The translations under genes and the position numbers were made by a program. The notes under the pieces were generated by a model. It had not been told where the DNA came from. It worked only from the letters and a program-made list of their open reading frames with translations, and searched no databases. Shown here one piece after another: positions 25,551 to 33,572 of a stretch of DNA of 64,000 nt. Source of the DNA: Pseudomonas viridiflava (lineage in GTDB: Bacteria > Pseudomonadota > Gammaproteobacteria > Pseudomonadales > Pseudomonadaceae). The first letter of the stretch is position 1; every line of letters starts with the position of its first letter. The DNA lies in contig NZ_UTBZ01000099.1 of NCBI RefSeq assembly GCF_900580865.1, forward strand, positions 62,001 to 126,000. Direction: 5' to 3'.

Positions 25551-26870
25551 TCAGTTCAGTTGCAGGGTTTCATTGAACTGGCTGATCGCATCCACCACAT
25601 GCCTTGAGCCCTGCTGAATTTCCAGAATCACCTCCCCCGCTTCATTCGCCAGCTCAACCCCGAGCCCGGTGCGGCTCAGGCTCGACTGCATGCTCGACAC
25701 CGCACTCAGCGACAAGTCGTGGTTCTTGCGTACCACATCGACAATTTCCAGCGTCGCTTGACTGGTGCGCGCCGCGAGGCTGCGCACCTCGTCCGCTACC
25801 ACCGCAAAACCCCTTCCGTGCTCCCCGGCCCGCGCCGCTTCAATCGCAGCGTTGAGCGCCAGCAGGTTGGTCTGATCGGCAATGCCGCGAATGGTCTGAA
25901 CGATGGTGCCGATGATGTCTGATTGCTTGCTCACCGCATCGATACTCGCCGCTGCTTCGTTGAGATCGCGGGAAATGTCCTGAATGATCTGCACGGTTTG
26001 CTGCACAACCTGTGAGCCTTTTTGCGCGCAGGCGTCGTTTTGGACCGAGGTGCTGTGGGCCGATTCGGCAGCGTTTTGCAACGTGGTCATTTGATGGGTG
26101 ATGTCACTGGCGAACTTGACCACTTTGTACAAGCGGCCCTTGGCATCGAATAACGGGTTGTACGACGCTTCGAGGTAAACCATCTGCCCCGACTTGTTCT
26201 TGCGTTCGAAACGATGTGAGTGATATTCGCCGCGGTTGAGCGAGGCCCAGAACGCCTTGTACTGCGAGGACTCGGCTTCAGCGCGATGGCAGAACAGGCT
26301 GTGATGATGGCCAACGATTTCGTTGAGCGAGTACTGCATGGTTTTCAGAAAGTTGTCGTTGGCGGTGATGACATTGCCTTCCGGGGTGAACTCGATCACC
26401 GCCATGGAGCGACTGATCGCCGCCAGCATGCTTTCTTCTTCGTGCTCTTTATTCACCCGTGCAGTGATGTCGGCAGCTACTTTGATCACACTTTGGACTT
26501 GCTTGTCCGGGCCATACACCGGCATGTAACTGGCTTCGAGCCAGACTTCCCTGCCGGCCTTGTTCAAACGCAGAAAAGTCCCGCTGATCGGTTCACCACG
26601 GGCCAGGTCACGCCACAGCTTTGCGTATTCCTCACTGCGGTAGAACACCTCTTCACAAAACACCCGGTGATGTTTGCCGCGTACTTCATCGGCGCTGTAG
26701 CCCATGGTCTTGCAGAAGTTTTCATTGGCATCCAGAACGATGCCCTCAGGACTGAACTCGATCATGGCCATCGAACGGCTGATCGCGGCCAGTTTGGCGT
26801 TGGCCTCGGTCAGGGCGCAGCTGAAGCGCTCGATTTCCTGCAGGTCAGCCTTGTGATGTAGGTTGAACAT
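25551..26870 (-). CDS. Soluble PAS-PAS chemotaxis transducer, BdlA-like
   Basis: A 439-aa protein without membrane helices. Two homologous PAS domains are seen at residues about 25-145 (IVLDANENFCKTMGYSADEV; YMPVYGPDKQVQSVIKVAAD) and 150-265 (NVITANDNFLKTMQYSLNEI; YNPLFDAKGRLYKVVKFASD). A short MCP signalling domain follows (NLLALNAAIEAARAGE, then HGRGFAVVADEVRSLAART). This is the layout of P. aeruginosa BdlA, which controls biofilm dispersal, and of Aer-like receptors; which role applies here is not determined. The leader region upstream is unusually structured (26962-27110). Confidence 0.88.
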   Translation of the reverse strand: MFNLHHKADLQEIERFSCALTEANAKLAAISRSMAMIEFSPEGIVLDANENFCKTMGYSADEVRGKHHRVFCEEVFYRSEEYAKLWRDLARGEPISGTFLRLNKAGREVWLEASYMPVYGPDKQVQSVIKVAADITARVNKEHEEESMLAAISRSMAVIEFTPEGNVITANDNFLKTMQYSLNEIVGHHHSLFCHRAEAESSQYKAFWASLNRGEYHSHRFERKNKSGQMVYLEASYNPLFDAKGRLYKVVKFASDITHQMTTLQNAAESAHSTSVQNDACAQKGSQVVQQTVQIIQDISRDLNEAAASIDAVSKQSDIIGTIVQTIRGIADQTNLLALNAAIEAARAGEHGRGFAVVADEVRSLAARTSQATLEIVDVVRKNHDLSLSAVSSMQSSLSRTGLGVELANEAGEVILEIQQGSRHVVDAISQFNETLQLN

Positions 26871-26961
26871 GGTTGTATCACCTTCCGCGCGGACTTTTGA
26901 TTTGATGAAAGTTCAGTTCTTTCACGATCCACCACTACGTTCCACAGAACAGGCACACGCA

Positions 26962-27110
26962 TTCCTCCACGGGAGGAAGTTGTCAGGTGATAAATGATGA
27001 TCAATCGGAGCGTCCATGCAGCGACGCTCTAATCAAGACATCCTTCTCTTGATAGCCCGCACGCGGGCCAGCCCTAACGCGTTGAAGAACTTCCATGTAA
27101 GCGACGCTCC
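26962..27110. ncRNA. Candidate structured RNA or leader region
   Basis: Four perfect short hairpins occur within 107 nt: TTCCTCC/GGAGGAA (26962-26978), GAGCGTC/GACGCTC (27008-27029), ATCAAGA/TCTTGAT (27032-27053) and GCCCG/CGGGC (27055-27068). The GGAGCGTC at 27007-27014 can instead pair with GACGCTCC at 27103-27110, so two exclusive folds are possible. The minus strand would place it in the leader of the BdlA-like gene. The strand and function are unproven; no known riboswitch was recognised. Confidence 0.35.
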
Positions 27111-27330
27111 TTGTTGGTTCAGTGTCGGTGCCTCGGGTTGCGCACTCTGGCAGCATGAATTCACGGACCAACCCTGTGCATCAGCCATGTTTTGACATGA
27201 CGGTCGACATAGTTAGTTACGGGAAGCATAGCCAGTGCAAAGACCAGCGCAAGGCCACTAGTCGGCCAGTATCTGGCACTTTTTGCACAAGAAACGGTTC
27301 AGCGCGGGGAGAATTGTTGCCGGGGCAGAC

Positions 27331-27402
27331 GCTTTCGCGAGCAAGCTCGCTCCCACAGGAGAAACGCATTCCAATGTGGGAGCGAGCCTGCTCGCGAAGG
27401 CG
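27331..27402. repeat. REP doublet, reversed order
   Basis: The units are arranged tail to tail relative to the other copies: GCTTTCGCGAGCAAGCTCGC first, then AATGTGGGAGCGAGCCTGCT, with a short centre. Confidence 0.85.
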
Positions 27403-27436
27403 CCATAAGAAGCACTACAAAAACAACAGAAACGAC

Positions 27437-28450
27437 TTACAAACTTCCACTCACCTTGGTCGCCACATCCACAGGCACCCAAGGCTTCCAGACCTGCGGC
27501 TGATCACGCAAAAACGCCTGCGCCACCACTCTCGGCTGCAAGCGCTTTTCACTCATCCCCGCCAAGGTCTGATTCAACAGATCAATCGGCAAATCGACCT
27601 TTTCAAAGAATGTCACCAACTCCGGATACTGCGCCTTGAACGGCGCCGACACGCCAATCGCCAGGCTCGCCGGCATCGAACGGGTGCCTTTGGGATTCGG
27701 GTTATTGGCATCGGCCAGGGTCTTCCAGGCCTCGGCATCGAACGGCGGCTCTTCCAGTTTGACCAGTTTGAATCGGCCGAGCAGCGGCGTCGGTGACCAG
27801 TAGTAGAACAGCACTGGCTTACCGCGTTTGATCGACGACGCCACTTCGGCATCCAGTGCCGCGCCGGAACCGGTGCGGAAATTGACGAAGCTGTCGTTCA
27901 GCGCATAGGCCTTGAGCTTCTGGCTATTGACGATCTCCGAGGTCCAGCCGGTCGGGCTGTTGAGGAAACGCCCGCGCGACGGATCTTCCGGGTCGCGGAA
28001 CACATCTTTGTAGCGCGGCAGATCGGCCACCGATTTCAACTCCGGCGCCAACGCTTTGATCCCGCGCTCGGGGTCGCCCTTGATCACATACTCCGGCACC
28101 CACCAACCTTCGGTGGCGCCTTTGACCGTATCGCCCAGGCCGAAAACCTTGCCCTCGGCGGCCGCTTTGACCCACGCCGGACTGCGCCCGGCCCATTCTT
28201 CGCCGATCACCTGAATATCGTTTTTCGCCAGTGCGGCCTCCAGGCTGACCGTGCTGCCGGGCAAGGTGTCGGTCGGGTAGCCGTAGCCTTTTTCAACGAT
28301 CAGGCGCAGCACTTCGGTGATGAAACTGCCGCTTTCCCAAGTAATGTCGCCGAAGTGGATCGACGTGGTTTTCTCCGATGCCGCCACAGCGCCGACACTC
28401 AGGCTCAACGCCAGCAGCGAAGTGCCGAGCAGGGTTTTGATTGATCTCAT
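27437..28450 (-). CDS. ABC substrate-binding protein, OpuAC (glycine betaine/choline) type
   Basis: A 337-aa periplasmic binding protein. The signal peptide is residues about 1-23 (MRSIKTLLGTSLLALSLSVG, then AVAASE). The mature part starts with HFGDITWESGSFITEVLRLI and continues as an OpuAC/ProX-like domain of the quaternary-amine class (YGYPTDTLPGSTVSLEAALA; NDIQVIGEEWAGR; GKPVLFYYWSPTPLLG). No permease or ATPase gene is near, so it is an orphan. Its ATG overlaps the stop of the ECF sigma gene (ATGA), showing translational coupling. The ligand is not known. Confidence 0.85.
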   Translation of the reverse strand: MRSIKTLLGTSLLALSLSVGAVAASEKTTSIHFGDITWESGSFITEVLRLIVEKGYGYPTDTLPGSTVSLEAALAKNDIQVIGEEWAGRSPAWVKAAAEGKVFGLGDTVKGATEGWWVPEYVIKGDPERGIKALAPELKSVADLPRYKDVFRDPEDPSRGRFLNSPTGWTSEIVNSQKLKAYALNDSFVNFRTGSGAALDAEVASSIKRGKPVLFYYWSPTPLLGRFKLVKLEEPPFDAEAWKTLADANNPNPKGTRSMPASLAIGVSAPFKAQYPELVTFFEKVDLPIDLLNQTLAGMSEKRLQPRVVAQAFLRDQPQVWKPWVPVDVATKVSGSL

Positions 28451-28971
28451 GCGGACCTCTTGTCTTGCAGGAATTGGTTGGCGCTGTGGCGATCGCACAG
28501 CGCTTGGGAACGGCTCATGTAAACACTGACCGAGCGCTGGGAGATGCCCAGTTCCACAGCGATTTGCGGGTAGGTCAGGCCGTCGATGCGGGCGAGCAGA
28601 AACGTCGTGCGGACCTTGTCAGGCAGGCGCTGCAAGCTGTGATCGAGGCGATTGAGGGTTTGCGATAGCGTGACGAGGTCTTCAGGCGAGGCGGCGTAAT
28701 CGACATCGATTTGCTGGCGATATCCGCGCTCCAGATCTCCACGCCGCCAGCGCTGATAAAGCAGGCGTTGAGCGATAGTCGTCAGCAAGGCGCGAGGTTC
28801 GCGGATAGCCCTCAGCGCCGGCGCTTCGAGCAATTGCGCAAAGGTCTCGGCGGCGATGTCTTCGCTGCTGGCCGCGTCCAGATGACCGCGCAGATAAGCA
28901 CAGAGCCAGCGATAGTGGGCGCGAAACAGACTGTCCACGGTATGACGATGGGAAAGCTCGGCGCCGGACAT
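28447..28971 (-). CDS. ECF sigma factor, FecI-like
   Basis: A 174-aa extracytoplasmic-function sigma factor. Region 2 is at about residues 15-80 (DSLFRAHYRWLCAYLRGHLD; IREPRALLTTIAQRLLYQRW) and region 4 at about 110-160 (LPDKVRTTFLLARIDGLTYP; QIAVELGISQRSVSVYMSRS). The sequence resembles the FecI group, but no FecR-type anti-sigma factor or TonB receptor gene is next to it. Instead it is ATGA-coupled to an OpuAC binding-protein gene. The ATG at 28971 follows AGGAG; an upstream ATG at 29031 is less likely. Confidence 0.85.
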   Translation of the reverse strand: MSGAELSHRHTVDSLFRAHYRWLCAYLRGHLDAASSEDIAAETFAQLLEAPALRAIREPRALLTTIAQRLLYQRWRRGDLERGYRQQIDVDYAASPEDLVTLSQTLNRLDHSLQRLPDKVRTTFLLARIDGLTYPQIAVELGISQRSVSVYMSRSQALCDRHSANQFLQDKRSA

Positions 28972-29065
28972 AGGGGCTCCTGGGTTAGGGGTCGCTGAAT
29001 GTCCGGTGTTCCGGTGGCGCGATCGTAGCAAGGCACCTTATTCTTTAATAATATTTAAATTTCAT

Positions 29066-29092
29066 TTTTATATTCTATTCGAGAATATAAAA
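29066..29092. other. AT-rich perfect inverted repeat before the sigma gene
   Basis: Eleven-base arms TTTTATATTCT and AGAATATAAAA flank ATTCG, about 95 nt upstream of the sigma start. It may be an operator or promoter element; it is not followed by a T run on the minus strand. Confidence 0.45.
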
Positions 29093-29096
29093 GCTA

Positions 29097-29170
29097 AAGA
29101 TCGCAGCCTTCGGCAGCTCCTACAGGTGTACGCATTCGATGTAGGAGCTGCCGAAGGCTGCGATCTTTTA
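29097..29170. repeat. REP doublet, GTAGGAGCTGCCGAAGG type
   Basis: Arms AAAGATCGCAGCCTTCGGCA and complement abut the PhnD-like gene; the end of the repeat coincides with that gene's TAA stop codon (29168-29170). Confidence 0.85.
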
Positions 29171-29959
29171 GCGTAAGTGGCTATAACCCCATTCTTCAGC
29201 CTCACGCTGATAGTCGAGCAGGATCTGATAATCGCTTTCGCTGGCAGCAAGCACCTCAGGCAACCCCAAGGTCTGCGCGACCTCGGGGAGGTCGCGCAAC
29301 GTCAGATTCATCACCTGCCGCAACGTCTCAACCTGCTCATCCGTGGCGCTGGCGACAGTAATGAACGGCAGGGTCGGGCTCAGGGCACTGCGCGCAATCA
29401 CCCGCAAGGCAAGGACTTCTTCCGGTGCATGTTGCGCCAGATAGGCGTAGGTAACGCTGTCGATGGCGGCCAGATCGGCGCGGTTTTCACGCAACCAGCG
29501 CAGGCTCTCGCGATGTCCGCCGCTGGTGCCGACCGAGGCGAAGAATTGTCCGGACTGATGCAGCGGCGCGAGGCGCTGACGGAACAGGTTCATGCCACTG
29601 TTGGAGTCCTCACTGTTGATTACCCCGCGACTGTTTTGAAAGTCCGCCAGGGTTTTGCGTGGGTCATCAGCACGGCCGAGAATCAGACTGCAATGATTGC
29701 CGGCGCTGGCGTCGGGGAGTTCGTAGCGGGGTCGGCCGACGATGCGCACTTGTCCGCGCAAAGCAGTCATCAGCGGGTAGCCGCAAGTTTGGGTGAGCAG
29801 TAGATCCGGAGATAACCAGAGTTCGTGCAATGACAGGCCCTCAGCGCTCAGGCGAGTGCGGCCAAGTTGCTCGAGGATGCGCGCAATCCAGCGTTCACTG
29901 GCCGCGCGGATTGGCTCGGGGGCGACGTACATCAGGAGTTCGGTGTGGTGTTGGGTCAT
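29168..29959 (-). CDS. PhnD/SsuA-like substrate-binding-fold protein without signal peptide
   Basis: A 263-aa protein with the fold of phosphate/phosphonate-type ABC binding proteins. Family marks are LLLTQTCGYPLMTALRGQVR, NHCSLILGRADDPRKTLADF, GVINSEDSNSGMNLFRQRLA and REN-ADLAAIDSVTYAYLAQ. Unlike true periplasmic receptors it starts directly with MTQHHTELLMYVAPEPIRAA and has no hydrophobic leader, so it is predicted to stay in the cytoplasm. It lies upstream of the ECF sigma and OpuAC genes on the same strand, but a REP separates them. The ligand is unknown. Confidence 0.8.
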   Translation of the reverse strand: MTQHHTELLMYVAPEPIRAASERWIARILEQLGRTRLSAEGLSLHELWLSPDLLLTQTCGYPLMTALRGQVRIVGRPRYELPDASAGNHCSLILGRADDPRKTLADFQNSRGVINSEDSNSGMNLFRQRLAPLHQSGQFFASVGTSGGHRESLRWLRENRADLAAIDSVTYAYLAQHAPEEVLALRVIARSALSPTLPFITVASATDEQVETLRQVMNLTLRDLPEVAQTLGLPEVLAASESDYQILLDYQREAEEWGYSHLR

Positions 29960-29987
29960 ACACATTTTCCCGAGTTACAAATATCCA

Positions 29988-30078
29988 ATGTGGGAGCGAG
30001 CCTGCTCGCGAAAGCGCTGGGTCAGACAGCAGACCTATCAACTGACACGACGCCTTCGCGAGCAGGCTCGCTCCCACA
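29988..30078. repeat. REP doublet, GTGGGAGCGAGC type
   Basis: Inverted arms ATGTGGGAGCGAGCCTGCTC and complement lie between the desaturase and the PhnD-like gene. Confidence 0.9.
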
Positions 30079-30099
30079 GGGTTTTGTGGTGTTCTTGGG

Positions 30100-31041
30100 T
30101 TAGTGGTAAGGATGCTCGGGACTGTCTATCGGCTTCAAGACATTGCGCCGCCAGAACTCGCCATACCCTTGCACCAGAAACCCGCCACTGCGCGCGATCC
30201 ATTGCTCGCGATGCATCCGGTAAACCGTCGGCAAGTCGTACCACGCCAGCTTCGGCAAGTCGTGATGCACCAGATGAAAATTCAGATTCAGGAACAACCA
30301 GCGCCACGGCCAACCCGCTTCGTTCAACACAGTGCGCTGCTCAGGTTGCGCGTGTGGGCGATGTTCATAGTAGGAGCGGATCATCGCGATCGACAGCGCC
30401 GGCACGCTGATCAGCAGCAGGTAATGCCAGACCGGCAGCACACTGAAACGGGCGATGAACCACAGCATCAGTAGGGTGAACACTCCGTGCGTCAGCCACA
30501 TCAGCCATGCCTGCCGCTCGCCGTTTTTCAGCCGCTGCCACTCTTCTTTGGCCAGCGATATCAGCGTCAGCGGCGCGCCGATGACGAAACGTCCGAGCAC
30601 GGTTTTGTTCAGCCAGTGCAGGCTGCGTTCAAACAGCGAACTACCCTGCCAGCCAGCGCGGGTCAGGTAACGGCTTTCCGGATCGACGCCGGGCACGGTC
30701 AGATGCTCATCGCGGTGATGCAACAAGTGGCTGTCGCGATACAGTGTGTACGGATACCACACGGCAAAAGGCGCATAGCCGAGCATCTTGTTGAAACGCA
30801 CCCAACGCGTCGGATGCCCGTGCAGCAATTCGTGTTGCACCGACAACCACAACACCAGCAGCGGAATCAGCAACAACGTGCTCAAGCCACGACCGAGCCA
30901 CTGACTATTGAGCACAATGGCAAACCAGCCGCCATAGACGCCGATCAGCAACAGCCAGGTCGGCCACTCGGTACGGGCGGTGAAGCGTTGGCGCAGGGTT
31001 TCGATCTGTTGACGATGGGCCGCGTCGAAGTAATGAGGCAT
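30100..31041 (-). CDS. Membrane fatty acid desaturase
   Basis: A 313-aa integral-membrane di-iron enzyme. The three histidine boxes are visible: HELLHGH (residues about 78-84), HLLHHRDEH (about 110-118) and HLVHHDLPK (about 258-266). Hydrophobic helices lie between (LLLIGVYGGWFAIVLNSQWL; LLMLWFIARF). Family members introduce a double bond into acyl chains with oxygen and an electron donor; position of the bond and lipid substrate are unknown. The start MPHYFDAAHRQ at 31041 is chosen from family-like sequence; the ribosome site is weak. Confidence 0.88.
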   Translation of the reverse strand: MPHYFDAAHRQQIETLRQRFTARTEWPTWLLLIGVYGGWFAIVLNSQWLGRGLSTLLLIPLLVLWLSVQHELLHGHPTRWVRFNKMLGYAPFAVWYPYTLYRDSHLLHHRDEHLTVPGVDPESRYLTRAGWQGSSLFERSLHWLNKTVLGRFVIGAPLTLISLAKEEWQRLKNGERQAWLMWLTHGVFTLLMLWFIARFSVLPVWHYLLLISVPALSIAMIRSYYEHRPHAQPEQRTVLNEAGWPWRWLFLNLNFHLVHHDLPKLAWYDLPTVYRMHREQWIARSGGFLVQGYGEFWRRNVLKPIDSPEHPYH

Positions 31042-31153
31042 GGCGTTGCTCGGAACGGGATTCTTGCCCTTCTGTGCAACGACGCAGCGCAATCTTGCAG
31101 ATTATTTTCAGGTCAAGGCAGGAGCCCGAGAACCGGGCTCCGGAGAGGCGTGA

Positions 31154-31264
31154 TCAATGACCGAAGATGTCGACTTTCTTGGCTTTTTTCTCCGCGCGTT
31201 TTTCAATCGCGGTCTTGGCCGGCTTCTTCTTCGCGGCTTTCTTTGAATCCATACCTTTGGACAT
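31154..31264 (-). CDS. Small lysine-rich protein, 36 aa
   Basis: A 36-aa protein, MSKGMDSKKAAKKKPAKTAI then EKRAEKKAKKVDIFGH, with 14 lysines. A GGAG ribosome site lies upstream of the ATG at 31264. It has no membrane segment and could bind nucleic acid or act at the ribosome, but that is guesswork from charge. It is divergent from the GNAT gene at 31367. Confidence 0.75.
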   Translation of the reverse strand: MSKGMDSKKAAKKKPAKTAIEKRAEKKAKKVDIFGH

Positions 31265-31366
31265 GATGCGTACTCCACTCACAGGGGATGTGAGGTCAGG
31301 TATACACCTATCCAGAGGCGTGCGTTCTTTTATAATCGCCGCTTTGCCCACCGACAGTCCGAACCC

Positions 31367-31786
31367 ATGCCCGACACCCAATACACCTTGCTCGACGAGT
31401 CGTTATGGCCGTTGATGAACAAGTTCTACCGCAGCCACCAGTCCTCGATGAAAGCCGTTCGTGATGCGCAATTATGGGTAGCGCGGCGTGGCGAGATGGT
31501 TGGTGCGTTGTGCTTGCGGCCGGTGGCGGGTGGGCATTGGTTGACCGGGTTATTTGTTGATCCGGGCTACCGTGAACAAGGGATTGCCGCGCAGTTGATC
31601 GCGGCGGCGGTGCAGGATGTGAGCGAGCCGGTGTGGCTGTTCTGTCATCCTGATTTGCGCGAGTTTTATGAGCGGCGCGGGTTCACCTTCGACCCGGCGC
31701 TGCCTCAGGCGATGGCGGAGCGCTTGAGCCGGTATGCGCGGAGCAAGCCGATGATTGCGATGGAGTTGATTCCTGCTCAATCCTGA
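31367..31786 (+). CDS. GNAT-family N-acetyltransferase
   Basis: A 139-aa GNAT enzyme. The acetyl-CoA loop is LFVDPGYREQGIAAQLIAAA (residues about 61-80), followed by VWLFCHPDLREFYERRGFTF, the usual motif B. The rest of the sequence resembles housekeeping GNATs of unknown substrate. The ATG at 31367 starts MPDTQYTLLDE; no strong ribosome site is seen. It ends just before a REP doublet. Confidence 0.85.
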   Translation: MPDTQYTLLDESLWPLMNKFYRSHQSSMKAVRDAQLWVARRGEMVGALCLRPVAGGHWLTGLFVDPGYREQGIAAQLIAAAVQDVSEPVWLFCHPDLREFYERRGFTFDPALPQAMAERLSRYARSKPMIAMELIPAQS

Positions 31787-31803
31787 GGGACATGCAAAAA
31801 CCA

Positions 31804-31894
31804 ATGTGGGAGCGAGCCTGCTCGCGAAAGCGGTAGGTCAGTAACAGAATCTGTCACTGATATTGCGCATTCGCGAGCAGGCTCGCTCCCACAG
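31804..31894. repeat. REP doublet, GTGGGAGCGAGC type
   Basis: Inverted arms ATGTGGGAGCGAGCCTGCTC and complement lie between the convergent GNAT and def genes. Confidence 0.9.
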
Positions 31895-31915
31895 GGGTAT
31901 GTACTGGGTCTTGGA

Positions 31916-32455
31916 TCAATCGTCGGCCGTGGGATCAAGGTCCGGGAACATCACTTCAGTGAAACCGAACTTGCTGAAATCGGTGATCCGCGACGGGTAC
32001 AAGCGGCCGATCAGGTGATCGCATTCGTGTTGCACAACGCGTGCGTGGAAGCCCGAAGCAGTGCGCACAATCGGCTCGCCCTTCGGATCAAACCCTTCGT
32101 AGCGTATCTGCTGATAACGATCCACCGCACCGCGTAAACCCGGCACCGACAGACACCCTTCAAAGCCCTCCTCCATCAACGGACTCAGCGGCGTGATCAG
32201 CGGATTGATCAGGATCGTCTGCGGCACCGCTTCAGCGTCCGGGTAACGTTCGCTGTGTTCAAAACCAAAGATCACCAGTTGCAGATCGACACCGATCTGC
32301 GGCGCGGCCAGGCCAACGCCGCCGACGCTTTCCATGGTCTGGAACATGTCGTCTATGAGTTGCCACAGCTCAGGGCTGTCGAACATCTCGGCCGGTACTG
32401 GCGGGGCGATACGCAGCAGGCGCTCGTCGCCCATTTTCAGAATTTCACGGATCAT
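31916..32455 (-). CDS. def: Peptide deformylase
   Basis: A 179-aa metalloenzyme that removes the formyl group from nascent proteins. The three family motifs are present: GVGLAAPQIGVDLQ (residues about 47-60), EGCLSVPGLRG (about 97-107) and the metal-binding QHECDHLIG (about 140-148). Cys of motif 2 and both His of motif 3 are the metal ligands. HECDH instead of HEIDH or HEMDH is a tolerated change. It follows yihY by 2 nt on the same strand. It is probably an extra copy, since the main def of Pseudomonas is usually next to fmt. Confidence 0.9.
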   Translation of the reverse strand: MIREILKMGDERLLRIAPPVPAEMFDSPELWQLIDDMFQTMESVGGVGLAAPQIGVDLQLVIFGFEHSERYPDAEAVPQTILINPLITPLSPLMEEGFEGCLSVPGLRGAVDRYQQIRYEGFDPKGEPIVRTASGFHARVVQHECDHLIGRLYPSRITDFSKFGFTEVMFPDLDPTADD

Positions 32456-32457
32456 GA

Positions 32458-33408
32458 TCAGACTTCGTCAGTGTCCGGCTTGAGCGAATGATCGCGGCCC
32501 AGGCCCGAGACGTGTTGTTTGGGATGTTCATCGAGTTCGCCGGGGACTTTCTCACCCGCGTCCTTGCCTTCGCTGGACATGTGCTCGATCACCGCGTTCA
32601 TCTCGGCGCCAAGCAACAACACCGCGGCGGAAATGTAGAAATACAGCAACAGCACGATGATCGCCCCGATGCTGCCATACATCGCGTTGTAGTTGGCGAA
32701 GGTTTTCACGTAGAAAGCGAAGCCCAACGAGGCGATGATCCACACCACCACGGCTAGTACCGAGCCGGGCGTGATGAAACGGAATTCCTGTTTGACGTCG
32801 GGCATGACGTAGTAGATCAGTGCCACGGCGACCATCATCAGAATTACGATCACCGGCCAGCGCGCAATCGTCCACACGGTGACGATGAAGTCTTCCAGTC
32901 CCACCTGCGCGGCGATCCAGCCCATCACCTGCGGCCCGAGCACCATCAGCGCGGCGGCCACCAGCAGCATGCCGGCAATGCCGACGGTGTAGACAATCGA
33001 CAGCGGGAAACGCTTCCAGACCGGTCGCCCTTCAACCACGTCGTATGCGGCGTTCATCGCGCTCATCATCAAGCGCACGCCAGCGGAGGCGGTGTACAGG
33101 GCGATGACGATACCGACGGAAAGCAGGCCCCCCTTGGACTGCTGCAACTGGTCGATCACCGGATTGACCTGCTCCAGTGCCTGCGGCGGCAGAACCAGTT
33201 CCGATTGCAGGCGCAGCCAGGAGAAGAAGTCCGGCAGGTGCAGGAAACCGATCAGGGCGATCAGAAACAGAATGAACGGGAACAGCGAGAACAGCATCTG
33301 GTAGGCCAGTGCCGAGGCGTAGGTCGACATCTCGTCATCGACGAATTCAGTGACCGTGCGCATCATCACCCGATGCAAGGGCAGACCTTTCATGTCTGGA
33401 AATATCAT
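32458..33408 (-). CDS. yihY: YihY/BrkB-family inner-membrane protein
   Basis: A 316-aa membrane protein of the YihY/virulence factor BrkB family. The opening MIFPDMKGLPLHRVMMRTVT and ALAYQMLFSLFPFILFLIAL are typical, and so are the later SAGVRLMMSAMNAAYDV and YGSIGAIIVLLLYFYISAAV. There are about six helices and a hydrophilic C-tail (SEGKDAGEKVPGELDEHPKQ). The molecular role is not established; the old ribonuclease BN label is wrong for this family. AAGGAG precedes the ATG at 33408. It is followed by def after 2 nt, so the two form an operon. Confidence 0.9.
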   Translation of the reverse strand: MIFPDMKGLPLHRVMMRTVTEFVDDEMSTYASALAYQMLFSLFPFILFLIALIGFLHLPDFFSWLRLQSELVLPPQALEQVNPVIDQLQQSKGGLLSVGIVIALYTASAGVRLMMSAMNAAYDVVEGRPVWKRFPLSIVYTVGIAGMLLVAAALMVLGPQVMGWIAAQVGLEDFIVTVWTIARWPVIVILMMVAVALIYYVMPDVKQEFRFITPGSVLAVVVWIIASLGFAFYVKTFANYNAMYGSIGAIIVLLLYFYISAAVLLLGAEMNAVIEHMSSEGKDAGEKVPGELDEHPKQHVSGLGRDHSLKPDTDEV

Positions 33409-33521
33409 TCGCGTCTCCTTTCGCCGCAATACAGGTTGAAGTCGTGGCGACTCAGGGGCCGTTTTTTACATCACGGTAGCCTGTTTGGCGAACCTCGTCG
33501 GGTCGCTGCAGGCTTTTGACA

Positions 33522-33549
33522 CAAAAACGGCCATCCTTGGATGGCCGTT
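33522..33549 (-). terminator. Terminator after the CsbD gene
   Basis: On the minus strand the stem ACGGCCATCC-AA-GGATGGCCGT runs into TTTTTGTG, 23 nt after the CsbD stop codon. Confidence 0.85.
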
Positions 33550-33572
33550 CATGTATTTCGTTCAAGGCTGGA

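Larger units (their letters stand above)
26871..27436. other. Gene-free stretch of 566 nt
   Basis: Between the BdlA-like gene and the binding-protein gene no credible coding sequence is seen. It contains the structured region (26962-27110), a REP doublet (27331-27402) and about 220 nt (27111-27330) in which nothing was recognised. Confidence 0.7.

Noticed and set aside
27273..27287. Sigma-54-like promoter TGGCAC-N-TTGCA
   Set aside because: The GG and GC are separated by 8 nt, not the required 10, and no gene follows on the plus strand.
27122..27796. 224-aa plus-strand frame
   Set aside because: It runs through a REP doublet and antisense to the binding-protein gene; composition is shadow-like and no start signal is seen.
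29066..29092. Terminator of the PhnD-like gene
   Set aside because: The hairpin is almost entirely A/T and is not followed by a T run on the minus strand.
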